NCBI GenBank assembly: GCA_964482515.1
Contig: CAYZXT010000025.1
Location: 1-36,566 of the forward strand
Origin: CAYZXT01 sp964482515
GTDB lineage: Bacteria; Elusimicrobiota; Elusimicrobia; FEN-1173
Direction: 5' to 3'
DNA: 36,566 nt
The translations under genes were made by a program, and so were the position numbers. The notes under the pieces were generated by a model, which was given only the letters and a program-made list of their open reading frames with translations, was not told where the DNA came from and searched no databases. Of the stretch, positions 23,082-30,966 are shown piece after piece; the stretch's first letter is position 1; every line of letters starts with the position of its first letter.

Positions 23082-23117
23082 CCAAATACGATCAATGTTT
23101 TATGAGGGAGGGTTCAA

Positions 23118-23462
23118 TTGAGTCTTGGTAAATGGATATTTTATTTTCTGTTCGGGGGGACGTTGGTCTCCGGCGTGACCTATCTCGGGTCCCAGGGACA
23201 GAAATTCTGGGCGTCCTTCATCGCCGTGTTTCCGGCGATCACGGTCGTGACGTTTTTGGGGATATACCATGAAAGCGGCTCGGAGCGCACACTCTCCTAC
23301 GCCAAGGGATTGCTTTGCATGAACCTTCCCTGGCTCGCCTACGTCGCCTGCGTGATGTGGCTGCTGCCGAAGAAAGGTATCGTGCCCGCCCTGATCTGCG
23401 GCGTGTCGGTCTACATCATCGGCTCCCTGGCGCTGAAGAAATACATCGTGGGAATTCTATGA
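23118..23462 (+). CDS. Small integral membrane protein (possibly DUF3147-like)
   Basis: The 114-residue product is almost entirely hydrophobic, with about four transmembrane helices (roughly 5-20, 30-47, 65-83 and 88-107). It carries a charged loop HESGSERTLSYAKG and a short LPKKG turn. The layout recalls the GlpM/DUF3147 group of small membrane proteins, but I cannot confirm membership. The start codon is TTG, with GGAGG (23107-23111) 6 nt upstream; no in-frame ATG precedes the first helix. It overlaps the next gene by 4 nt (ATGA). Function unknown. Confidence 0.75.
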   Translation: MSLGKWIFYFLFGGTLVSGVTYLGSQGQKFWASFIAVFPAITVVTFLGIYHESGSERTLSYAKGLLCMNLPWLAYVACVMWLLPKKGIVPALICGVSVYIIGSLALKKYIVGIL

Positions 23463-23830
23463 AGAAAAATCCGCTGCTCGCGGTATTGCTTTCCGCCTTC
23501 ATCTGGCCCGGCGCCGGACAGTTCTACAACCGGGAATTCAAAAAGGGCTTCGTTCTCGTCGGACTCTGCGTTCTGCTCTGCTTCTCCTTCGTCATTGGGG
23601 CGGAAAAAGAGATCCGGCAGCGCCTGCCGGTGGACGCGACGGCCTTCGACATGGTCAAGGCGCAGTCCGTGATGCAGGATATTTTGAAAAAGAATTCCGA
23701 TTATGTGCTGATGTTCAATCTGCTGATGTTCGCGGCCTGGCTCTACAGCGTGGCGGACGCCTATTGGACCGCGAAGCAGACGCAGACGCCTCCGGAGGAG
23801 ACGCTCCCGCCGGACGATGATTCCGCATGA
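23459..23830 (+). CDS. Small membrane protein of TM2/DUF5683 type
   Basis: The 123-residue protein has three predicted transmembrane helices (about 7-20, 29-46 and 76-93). It carries the PGAGQFYNREFKKG motif after the first helix, typical of TM2- and DUF5683-like proteins, and the YSVADAYWTA pattern at the end of the last helix. A Pro/Thr/Asp-rich tail follows. The role of such proteins is not established. The ATG at 23459 overlaps the previous stop by 4 nt, and its own stop overlaps nnrE by 4 nt, so the three are translated from one mRNA. A longer in-frame opening upstream merely shadows the preceding gene. Confidence 0.8.
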   Translation: MKKNPLLAVLLSAFIWPGAGQFYNREFKKGFVLVGLCVLLCFSFVIGAEKEIRQRLPVDATAFDMVKAQSVMQDILKKNSDYVLMFNLLMFAAWLYSVADAYWTAKQTQTPPEETLPPDDDSA

Positions 23831-24525
23831 CGGATTTTCTTTGCGACCCCAAACATTTCCGTCCCATTTCTTCAGCGGGAATGCGCAAACTCGACCGCCT
23901 CGCGGCGGAAAATTTCGCGATGCCGGCGCTCCTTCTGATGGAAAACGCCGGAAGGGCGGTGGCCCTGGCGGCGCGGCGGATGGCTCGCGGCTCGAAGAAA
24001 CCGATCGTCATCTTTTGCGGCGGGGGGAACAACGGCGGCGACGGCTTGGCCGCGGCACGCTATCTTTCTAATTGGGGGTATGCGGTCAAACTGGTCCTGG
24101 ATCGTTCGCCGAAGCGGTATGAAGGCGACGCCCTGGTCCAATGGAACGCCGCGAAATGCTTAAAAATCCCATTTCAGATTTTCCATTCCCGCCAAAAGTT
24201 GTTACAATTCATCACACAACGTCCGGTTGCGGCGGTGGACGCGCTCCTGGGCACCGGGTTTCACGGCCCGCTCAAGGACGCGATGTTACCGCTGATCGAC
24301 GCCGTGAACGGTTTGGCTTGCCCGGTGATCGCGGTGGACGTGCCGTCGGGACTGGACGCGGACAGCGGTTCGGTCCGGAGCGCGGCGGTCAAAGCGCGGC
24401 TGACCGTGACCCTCGGCCTTCCCAAAACCGGGTTGTTGCGCTCGAAAGCCAATTTTTTTGTCGGGAAGCTGCTCGTGGCGGACATCGGATTTCCTCGGCC
24501 GTTGGTCCGCCGGTTCCTCAAGTAG
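23827..24525 (+). CDS. nnrE: NAD(P)H-hydrate epimerase (YjeF N-terminal domain)
   Basis: The enzyme epimerises damaged (R)-NAD(P)HX to the S form so that the partner dehydratase can restore NAD(P)H. The 232-residue protein is a single YjeF_N domain. LLMENAGRAVA is the opening helix, FCGGGNNGGDGLAAARYL the glycine-rich loop, and VDALLGTGFHGPL and VIAVDVPSGLDADSG the C-terminal active-site segments. The dehydratase (NnrD) domain fused in many bacteria is absent and no separate NnrD lies in the window. It overlaps the preceding membrane protein gene by 4 nt. Confidence 0.94.
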   Translation: MTDFLCDPKHFRPISSAGMRKLDRLAAENFAMPALLLMENAGRAVALAARRMARGSKKPIVIFCGGGNNGGDGLAAARYLSNWGYAVKLVLDRSPKRYEGDALVQWNAAKCLKIPFQIFHSRQKLLQFITQRPVAAVDALLGTGFHGPLKDAMLPLIDAVNGLACPVIAVDVPSGLDADSGSVRSAAVKARLTVTLGLPKTGLLRSKANFFVGKLLVADIGFPRPLVRRFLK

Positions 24526-24533
24526 TTGCCGTC

Positions 24534-24558
24534 ATTCCGGCATGTTTCTGGCCGGAAT
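24534..24558. repeat. REP-like intergenic palindrome
   Basis: ATTCCGGC (24534-24541) and GCCGGAAT (24551-24558) form a perfect 8-bp inverted repeat around a 9-nt loop in the 60-nt spacer between nnrE and the RAM-domain gene. Its sequence style resembles dispersed intergenic REP-type palindromes. No second intergenic copy is seen in this window. It has no T run, so an intrinsic terminator is unlikely. Confidence 0.5.
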
Positions 24559-24585
24559 CCAGTTTAACAACAGGAGGCATCACGG

Positions 24586-24819
24586 ATGGTGACAGGATTG
24601 GTTTTGGTTAAACTCAGCCCCGGTCGTGAAAAAGTGACCCTGAAGTCGATCAAGGAAACCAAGGGAGTGGCCCACGTCTCCGCGGTGTACGGCCGCTGGG
24701 ACCTGGTGGTGGATATCGAAGCCGAAGATTTGCCCCATATGACCAACGTGGTGATCGAAAAAATCCGCTCCATCCCGGGCGTACAGTCCACGGAAACTCT
24801 CGTCACCACAGCCATCTGA
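24586..24819 (+). CDS. Stand-alone Lrp/AsnC ligand-binding (RAM) domain protein
   Basis: The 77-residue protein is an Lrp/AsnC-type alpha/beta dimeric barrel without the DNA-binding helix-turn-helix. The sequence shows the beta-alpha-beta-beta-alpha-beta order: GLVLVKLSPG, helix, VAHVSAVYGRWDLVVDIEA, then IEKIRSIPGVQSTETLV. The YGRWDLVVDIEA strand pair is the family hallmark. In full-length Lrp proteins the domain binds amino acids and drives oligomerisation. Free-standing copies may sense amino acids or bind partner regulators. AGGAGG (24571-24576) is a strong ribosome-binding site. It sits four bases before the first M16 peptidase gene, so it belongs to the peptide-handling block. Confidence 0.9.
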   Translation: MVTGLVLVKLSPGREKVTLKSIKETKGVAHVSAVYGRWDLVVDIEAEDLPHMTNVVIEKIRSIPGVQSTETLVTTAI

Positions 24820-24823
24820 CGCG

Positions 24824-26170
24824 GTGAAATCCCACGAAAAAAAACTCCTCGCTCTCCTTCTGACCATGTCCATCGCCTCCGCTCCCGCGACGGCCGCGTC
24901 GCCCCTCAACAAGCTTCCCAACGGCCTGCGCTACGTCGTGATCGAAGACCATACGTCGCCCGTCGTGTCCCTGCAGATATGGGTCCGCTGCGGCGGCGTG
25001 AACGAAAGCGGCCCCTCCGCCGGCGTCTCCCATTTCCTCGAACACATGCTCTTCAAGGGGACCGAGAAGCTCTCCGCCAACGAGATCGCCCGCGTGGTGG
25101 AGACCCGCGGCGGGTCCATCAACGCGGCCACCGGCACGGAAACGACCCACTACTATATCGACGTCCCATCCGATTCTTTCGCCGAGGCGCTGGACGTCCT
25201 GGCGGAATCGGTCCTGTATCCCTCCTTTCCGCCCGAGGAATTCGAGAAGGAACGTTTGGTCATCCTGGAGGAGATCAAGCGCCGCGACGACAATCCGCAG
25301 TCCGATCTCTGGGACGAGTTCCTTGAGATCCTCTACCGCCAGACGCCCTACCGGCAGCAGGTCATCGGCAGCGTGAAGACCATCAAGGAAATGCCGCGGG
25401 AAACGTTAATGAGCCAGCATAAGACTTTTTACGTCCCGCAAAACATGGTGGTGGTCGTGGTGGGGGACGTGAAGGCCTCCGTCGCGAAAAAGAAGATCAA
25501 GGATTTGTTCGGCAAGCTCAAGCGCGGACCGGACCCTGTTTTTCCTTCTTTGGTGGAAGGACCGTTGGAGTCGGCGAAACTCAAGGAGATCTCCCGGCCG
25601 GCGAAGCAGGCCCACGTCGCCCTCGGGTTCATCGGACCCACGCTGGATGATCCGCAGCAGGTGGCCATGGATGTTCTCGCGACGGCTTTCGGCGGCGGCA
25701 ACAGCTCCCGCCTTTACCAGACGCTGCGCGAGGAGAAACAGAAGGTCTGGAGCATCGGCTCCAGCTTCATGACCCATTTCGGCTCCGGCGCCTTCGCGAT
25801 CTTCGCCGAATGCCCGCCCGACAAGGCGCGTTCTCTGCCGGCGGACATTTACCTGCTCCTGCACGAAGCGGATTCGAACGGTTTCACTCCCGCCGAAATC
25901 GCGCGCGCCAAGGCCCAGCTCCGCAGCTCCTGGCTGTTTTCCCAGGAGACCTACCACGGCCAGGCGTCCCAGTGGGGGTTCTACACCGTGCTCAACCACC
26001 CGCAATCGCTGACAACCTATTTGAAGCATTTGGACGCCGTCACCCCGCAGGACCTGCAGGATCTGATGGCGCGATACTTCCAGGGCCGGGAACTTTCCGG
26101 AGTCATTTTAAGGCCTTCTGCGAACGGAGCCGGAGGAGCAAAGGGGGACGTCGCCCCGGGTCAGCCATGA
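24824..26170 (+). CDS. M16 family zinc peptidase, catalytic subunit
   Basis: This is a PqqL/MPP-like M16B metallopeptidase of 448 residues, exported by an N-terminal signal peptide (KKLLALLLTMSIASAPATA, cleavage near residue 24). The inverted zinc motif HFLEH (His70, Glu73, His74) is intact, with the distal glutamate about 76 residues later in LEEIKRR. Two M16 domains follow (about 28-180 and 190-420). In the C-terminal domain the R/Y substrate-binding pair seen in homologues is altered: Arg302 remains but position 309 is Trp, and the GLAY context is lost. The start codon is GTG, four bases after the RAM gene. It overlaps the second M16 gene by 4 nt. It probably forms a heterodimer with that product in the periplasm. 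Confidence 0.93.
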   Translation: MKSHEKKLLALLLTMSIASAPATAASPLNKLPNGLRYVVIEDHTSPVVSLQIWVRCGGVNESGPSAGVSHFLEHMLFKGTEKLSANEIARVVETRGGSINAATGTETTHYYIDVPSDSFAEALDVLAESVLYPSFPPEEFEKERLVILEEIKRRDDNPQSDLWDEFLEILYRQTPYRQQVIGSVKTIKEMPRETLMSQHKTFYVPQNMVVVVVGDVKASVAKKKIKDLFGKLKRGPDPVFPSLVEGPLESAKLKEISRPAKQAHVALGFIGPTLDDPQQVAMDVLATAFGGGNSSRLYQTLREEKQKVWSIGSSFMTHFGSGAFAIFAECPPDKARSLPADIYLLLHEADSNGFTPAEIARAKAQLRSSWLFSQETYHGQASQWGFYTVLNHPQSLTTYLKHLDAVTPQDLQDLMARYFQGRELSGVILRPSANGAGGAKGDVAPGQP

Positions 26171-27468
26171 AAATTGGCCGAATCCTTCTTGCGCCCATAC
26201 TTATGACAACCTTAGCCGTATCGTCCCGCGCGGACGCCATCGTGAAGAAGACCTTGCCCAACGGACTGATTTGGATCCACCAGCGGGTCCAGCACAACCA
26301 AATCATGGCCTTCAACCTTTATTTCCCCGGCGGAAGCCTGGACGAGCCGGCGGATAAAGCCGGGCTCACCACGCTCATGACCTCTGTGATGTTCAAGGGG
26401 ACGAAGAAGCGCTCTTCCCGCCAGATCGCCGAGGAAGTGGAGTCGCTTGGCGCGTCGCTGGACGCAGGCAGCGAAGAGGATTTCTGGGAGATGACGGGCC
26501 AGGTGACGCTCGACAACTTCGGGAAACTACTGGAAGTCTTCCGCGACGTGCTGCTCCACCCGGTTTTCCCGAAGGACGAATTCGAGAAAGAGAAGCAGGC
26601 CCTGCTGAACAACATCCGCACGAAAGACGAGCGGATCTTCAACGTGGCCTTCGACCGTTTTCAGGCGGAAATCTTCGGCGAGCACCCCTACGGACGCCCG
26701 ACCGAAGGGACCGAACAGACCGTTCTCTCTTTAACCCGTGACGACTTGGCGGCATGGCACAAGAAAGAAGTGTCGCCCAAAGGCGCCATCCTGGTCAGCG
26801 TCGGGAACATCACCGCAGACGCCTTGGAAAAACTTTTGACGAAGACCTTCGACGGCTGGTCGGTCGCCGGGAACGCGGACGCCCTCGCCACGCAACGGCC
26901 GGTCTATCCCGCGAGGCCCGCCTCCGCGGTGGAGGAGAAACCCTTCGAACAGTCCTACCTGATGATGGGCTATCCGGCGGCGGCCGTGTCCGACAAGGAC
27001 TACCCCGCCATCAAGGTCCTCAACGCGCTGCTTGGCAGCGGCATGAGCTCGCCGTTGTTCGCCGTGGTGCGGGAGGAAGAGGGCCTGGCCTACGAAGTGT
27101 CGTCCTTCTTCCCGTCGCGCCGGCTCGGCAGCGCCTTCGTGGTTTACGCCGGAACCGACCCCAAGAACCTCGAGAAGGCGCAGAAAAAGATTGAAGGCAT
27201 GATCGGGGATTTCCTCGCCAAGCCGCTGTCCGACCAGGCTTTGGTGGACGCCAAGCGCTATATCCGCGGCCACTACATGATGGACCACCAGACCAACCGC
27301 TCCCTGGCGCGCTACCTCGGCTGGTGGGAGCTTTTGGGGAAGAACTACACTTACGACGCCCACTACGTGGAAGACATACAAAAGGTCACGGCCGGCGATG
27401 TGAAGGACGCGGCGAAGCGGCTGTTCGGACAGCCCATCACCATCGTGAAAGTCCTGTCCAATAAATAA
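26167..27468 (+). CDS. M16 family protein, non-catalytic partner subunit
   Basis: The 433-residue protein has a signal peptide (cleavage near SSRADA, about residue 22) and the two-domain M16 fold. The zinc motif is gone: the residues aligned with HxxEH are Thr69, Thr72 and Ser73, within a still recognisable TTLMTSVMFKG. The substrate-binding R/Y pair is intact as Arg302 and Tyr309 in VREEEGLAYEV. This is the pattern expected of the non-catalytic subunit in heteromeric M16B enzymes. The ATG at 26167 overlaps the catalytic subunit stop (ATGA), favouring equimolar synthesis. A longer in-frame opening upstream is a shadow of the first gene. The peptide transporter begins 41 nt later. Confidence 0.92.
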   Translation: MKIGRILLAPILMTTLAVSSRADAIVKKTLPNGLIWIHQRVQHNQIMAFNLYFPGGSLDEPADKAGLTTLMTSVMFKGTKKRSSRQIAEEVESLGASLDAGSEEDFWEMTGQVTLDNFGKLLEVFRDVLLHPVFPKDEFEKEKQALLNNIRTKDERIFNVAFDRFQAEIFGEHPYGRPTEGTEQTVLSLTRDDLAAWHKKEVSPKGAILVSVGNITADALEKLLTKTFDGWSVAGNADALATQRPVYPARPASAVEEKPFEQSYLMMGYPAAAVSDKDYPAIKVLNALLGSGMSSPLFAVVREEEGLAYEVSSFFPSRRLGSAFVVYAGTDPKNLEKAQKKIEGMIGDFLAKPLSDQALVDAKRYIRGHYMMDHQTNRSLARYLGWWELLGKNYTYDAHYVEDIQKVTAGDVKDAAKRLFGQPITIVKVLSNK

Positions 27469-27509
27469 TCCCGGCCCGGCGCATCTCTCGTTTTCAGTTC
27501 ACGCCGCCC

Positions 27510-29153
27510 ATGAAACCCCATAACCGCACGCAACGTTTCGGCGCCTTGGCGCTCTCCATCGGATTCGTCCTCGCGGGTTGCCGGTCGCAATCCGCGCCGG
27601 AAAACAATTACGATCCTTCCGCCCAGACCCCGACGACGGGCGACGCCTATGTGGAAGCCTCCATAGGCGACGCCACCTACCTGAACCCGCTCATGGCATC
27701 GGATTCCGCGTCCAACGACATCGTCGGCCAGGTCTACAACGGCCTCGTCAAATACGACAAGGACATCAAACTCGTGGGGGACTTGGCGGAATCCTGGGAA
27801 ATCAAGCGGGGCGGAATGGAGATCGTTTTCCATCTGCGGAAAAACGTCCGCTGGCACGACGGCGTTCCGTTCACCGCGGAGGACGTGAAGTTCACCTACG
27901 AACGGTTGATCGACCCGAACGTGAAGACGCCCTTCGGCGCGGATTATCTTCTGGTCGAAAAGTTCGACATCCTTGACCCTCACACCTTCCGGGTCTTCTA
28001 CAAGGAACCCTTTTCTCCCGCCCTGGAATCCTGGGGCATGGGCATCGTCCCCAAACATATCTTTGAAAAGGGGGATTTCAACAGCAACCCCGCCAACCGC
28101 GCGCCCATCGGGACCGGTCCCTATAAGTTCGTCGAATGGAAGACGGACGAGAAGATCGTTCTGTCCGCCAACCCGGACTACTTTGAGGGCCGCCCTTACA
28201 TCGACCGCTTCATCTACCGGATCATCCCCGACAGCGCGGTGCAATTCCTCGAGCTGCGGCAGCAGGGGATCGATTCTACCGCGCTCACGCCGGACCAGTA
28301 CAAGGCCTACCCCGAGTTCTTCCGCCACTACAACAAATACCGTTACCCCTCCTTCAGTTATGTGTTCCTCGGCTTCAACCTGAACCGTCCCATGTTCAAG
28401 GACCGGCGCGTGCGAGAGGCCCTGGCCCACGCCATCGACAAAAATGAGATCATCCAGGGCGTTCTGCTCGGGTTCGGCCGCCCCGCCACGGGCCCCTTTC
28501 CACCGACGAGCTGGGCCTACAACCCGGACGTCGCGGATTATGAATTCAACCTTGCCCGCGCCAAGGAGCTTCTGGCCGAGGCGGGATGGGAGGATTCCAA
28601 CGATGACGGCTGGCTGGACAAGGACGGCAAGCCCTTCGAGTTTACCCTCATCAGCAACCAGGGGAACAAGCTTCGCGAGCTTTCCGCCATCATCATCCAG
28701 AACCACCTGGCCAAGGCCGGCGTCAAAGTGAACATCCGCATCATCGAATGGTCGTCCTTCATCCACAACTTCGTCAACAAGCGCGACTACGACGCCGTCA
28801 TCCTCGCCTGGAACCTGTCCCGCGACCCGGACGCCTACGTGATCTGGCATTCCAGCCAAAAGGGGGAGACCCAGTACAACTTCGTGGGTTATGAGAATCC
28901 GGAGGCCGACAAGCTTTGGGAGGAGGGGCGCCGCACCTTCGACATGGAAAAACGCAAAGACATGTATCACCGGATCCATGAGCTCATCCATCACGACATC
29001 CCCTACATTTTCCTGTATTACCCGGAGTCTCTGCCCGTGGTCCATAAGCGCTTCGTGGGCCCGGAGGTGGCGCCGCTGGGGATGGGATGGAATTTCCCCA
29101 AGTGGTTCGTGCCGAAACCGTGGCAGAAATACCAGCGCGCGGCGCAGGGGTGA
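27510..29153 (+). CDS. Dipeptide/oligopeptide ABC transporter, substrate-binding lipoprotein
   Basis: This is a family 5 solute-binding protein (OppA/DppA type) of 547 residues that captures peptides in the periplasm. A lipoprotein signal peptide ends with the lipobox VLAGC (Cys24). Family features are EASIGDATYLNPLM at the mature N-terminus, LAESWEI, FHLRKNVRWHDGVPFTAEDVKFTY, the VREALAHAIDK segment and the AKELLAEAGW repeat. A DSNDDGWLDKDG loop resembles a calcium-binding site and is common in the family. No clear Shine-Dalgarno sequence precedes the ATG. The 41-nt gap after the M16 pair shows no terminator. The permease gene starts 6 nt after the stop. Peptide length preference cannot be read from the sequence; nickel or other cargo is a less likely alternative. 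Confidence 0.94.
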   Translation: MKPHNRTQRFGALALSIGFVLAGCRSQSAPENNYDPSAQTPTTGDAYVEASIGDATYLNPLMASDSASNDIVGQVYNGLVKYDKDIKLVGDLAESWEIKRGGMEIVFHLRKNVRWHDGVPFTAEDVKFTYERLIDPNVKTPFGADYLLVEKFDILDPHTFRVFYKEPFSPALESWGMGIVPKHIFEKGDFNSNPANRAPIGTGPYKFVEWKTDEKIVLSANPDYFEGRPYIDRFIYRIIPDSAVQFLELRQQGIDSTALTPDQYKAYPEFFRHYNKYRYPSFSYVFLGFNLNRPMFKDRRVREALAHAIDKNEIIQGVLLGFGRPATGPFPPTSWAYNPDVADYEFNLARAKELLAEAGWEDSNDDGWLDKDGKPFEFTLISNQGNKLRELSAIIIQNHLAKAGVKVNIRIIEWSSFIHNFVNKRDYDAVILAWNLSRDPDAYVIWHSSQKGETQYNFVGYENPEADKLWEEGRRTFDMEKRKDMYHRIHELIHHDIPYIFLYYPESLPVVHKRFVGPEVAPLGMGWNFPKWFVPKPWQKYQRAAQG

Positions 29154-29159
29154 GCTGAC

Positions 29160-30131
29160 ATGACAGGCTACTTCTTCCGACGGATATTGCTTCTGGTCCC
29201 GATGCTTATCGGCATCACGGTCCTGACCTTCGGCGTGATGCAGCTGGCGCCGGGGAAATTCGCCGACACGCTGACGGACATGAACATGAAGGCGTCCGCC
29301 GAATCCAAACAGCGGCTGGTCAAACTCTACGGGTTGGACAAGCCCTGGTACGTCCAGTACGTAAACTGGCTGAAGCGGCTGGCGAAGCTGGACTTCGGCG
29401 AGTCATTCCGCGACGGCCGGCCCGTGATGACGAAGATCGCGGAGCGACTTCCGGCCACGCTGCTGCTGAACGTGCTCTCGCTGATTCTCATCTTTGCCAT
29501 CGCGGTCCCCATCGGCGTGCTGTCCGCGGTGAAACAGAATTCGGTCCTGGACAAATCCATGACGCTCTTCGTGTTCCTGGGCTTTTCCGTGCCGACCTTT
29601 TGGCTGGCGCTCCTGATGATGATCGTCTTCGGGCTGAAGCTCGGGTGGCTGCCGATCTCCGGCCTGCGATCCCTTTCTTACGATGAGCTTTCGTCCTTCG
29701 GCAAGGCCTGGGACGTCGCGCGCCACCTGGTCCTTCCCGTCACGATATCGGCTTTCACCGGCCTCGCCGGATTGTCGCGCTACATGCGCAACGGTTTGCT
29801 GGAAGTGATCCGGCAGGATTACATCCGCACGGCGCGGGCCAAGGGACTGCCCGAATCCAAGGTGATATACAAACACGCGCTCCGCAACGCCCTGATCCCG
29901 ATCGTGACTATTCTGGGATTGTATCTGCCGGAGTTGATCGGCGGCAGTTTCATTTTTGAAACGATCTTCGCCTATCCAGGCATGGGACGCCTGGGCTACG
30001 ACGCCATCATGGCCCGGGACTACCCCGTCATCATGGGCGTGGGGACCATCGCGGCGCTGCTGACGCTGCTGGGGAATTTCATCGCCGATCTCCTGTACGC
30101 GGCCGTCGATCCGCGCATCCGGTACAAATAA
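29160..30131 (+). CDS. dppB: Peptide ABC transporter permease, DppB/OppB type
   Basis: One of two inner-membrane permease subunits, 323 residues with about six transmembrane helices. The N-terminus FFRRILLLVPMLIGITVLTF and the following LAPG are typical of OppB/DppB. The cytoplasmic EAA loop that contacts the ATPases is seen as DYIRTARAKGLPESKVIYKHALRNALIP in the second half. It lies 6 nt after the binding protein gene and abuts the next permease with no spacer. Confidence 0.95.
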   Translation: MTGYFFRRILLLVPMLIGITVLTFGVMQLAPGKFADTLTDMNMKASAESKQRLVKLYGLDKPWYVQYVNWLKRLAKLDFGESFRDGRPVMTKIAERLPATLLLNVLSLILIFAIAVPIGVLSAVKQNSVLDKSMTLFVFLGFSVPTFWLALLMMIVFGLKLGWLPISGLRSLSYDELSSFGKAWDVARHLVLPVTISAFTGLAGLSRYMRNGLLEVIRQDYIRTARAKGLPESKVIYKHALRNALIPIVTILGLYLPELIGGSFIFETIFAYPGMGRLGYDAIMARDYPVIMGVGTIAALLTLLGNFIADLLYAAVDPRIRYK

Positions 30132-30965
30132 ATGCTGAAGATATTCTTCGCCCGCTTCCGCCGCAACCCCCTGGCCCTCACCGGCGCCGCGCTCGTGCTG
30201 TTCCTGGTCGTGCTGGCCTTCGCCGCGCCGGTTATTCTCCGGCAGGACCCCATGGGGCAGGATGTGGTCCACCGACTGCTGCCGCCTTCGGCGGACCATT
30301 GGCTGGGGACCGACGACCTTGGCCGGGACGTCTTTACCCGGATCATGTTCGGCACGCGGATTTCATTGGCCGTGGGGATCCTTGCCGTGTCCGCGTCGGT
30401 GCTCATCGGGACGCTGATCGGCTTGATCGCCGGCTACTTCGGAAAATCCATCGACGCCGCGCTGATGCGTTTGGTCGACATCCTGCTTTGCTTCCCGACG
30501 ATATTCCTCATCCTGATGGTGATCGCTTTTCTCGAGCCCAATATCCTCAACGTGATGGCCGTCATCGGACTGACTTCTTGGATGGGGCTTTCCCGCATGG
30601 TGCGGGGGGAAGTCCTGAGCCTGCGCGAGCGCGATTTCATCTGGGCGGCCAAGGGGCTGAACCTTTCCACGCCGCGGATCCTTTTCATCCACATCCTGCC
30701 CAACGTGGTGTCGCCGGTGCTCGTGGCCGCGACCCTCGGCGTGGGCGGCGCCATCCTGACCGAGTCGGCGCTTTCGTTCCTGGGGTTGGGCGTGCAGCCG
30801 CCGTCGCCGTCCTGGGGGAACATGCTGGCGGCGGGGAAAGATTACATCCACATCGCCTGGTGGCTGACGGTGTTCCCGGGTTTGGCGATCCTGATCACGG
30901 TGCTGGCGTTCAATTTATTGGGCGAAGGGCTGCGGGACGTGTTGGACCCGCGGCAGGCGGATTGA
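30132..30965 (+). CDS. dppC: Peptide ABC transporter permease, DppC/OppC type
   Basis: Second permease subunit, 277 residues. The N-terminal FRRNPLALTGAALVLFLVVLAF and DHWLGTDDLGRDVFTR are hallmarks of OppC/DppC. The EAA loop appears as RDFIWAAKGLNLSTPRILFIHILPN. The ATG follows the dppB stop directly, and the ATPase gene begins one base after its stop. It pairs with DppB to form the channel. Confidence 0.95.
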   Translation: MLKIFFARFRRNPLALTGAALVLFLVVLAFAAPVILRQDPMGQDVVHRLLPPSADHWLGTDDLGRDVFTRIMFGTRISLAVGILAVSASVLIGTLIGLIAGYFGKSIDAALMRLVDILLCFPTIFLILMVIAFLEPNILNVMAVIGLTSWMGLSRMVRGEVLSLRERDFIWAAKGLNLSTPRILFIHILPNVVSPVLVAATLGVGGAILTESALSFLGLGVQPPSPSWGNMLAAGKDYIHIAWWLTVFPGLAILITVLAFNLLGEGLRDVLDPRQAD

Positions 30966-30966
30966 T

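Noticed and set aside
25810..26166. N-terminal extension of the second M16 protein
   Set aside because: The in-frame extension overlaps the first M16 gene out of frame and has no M16 similarity. The ATG at 26167 is followed by a proper signal peptide.
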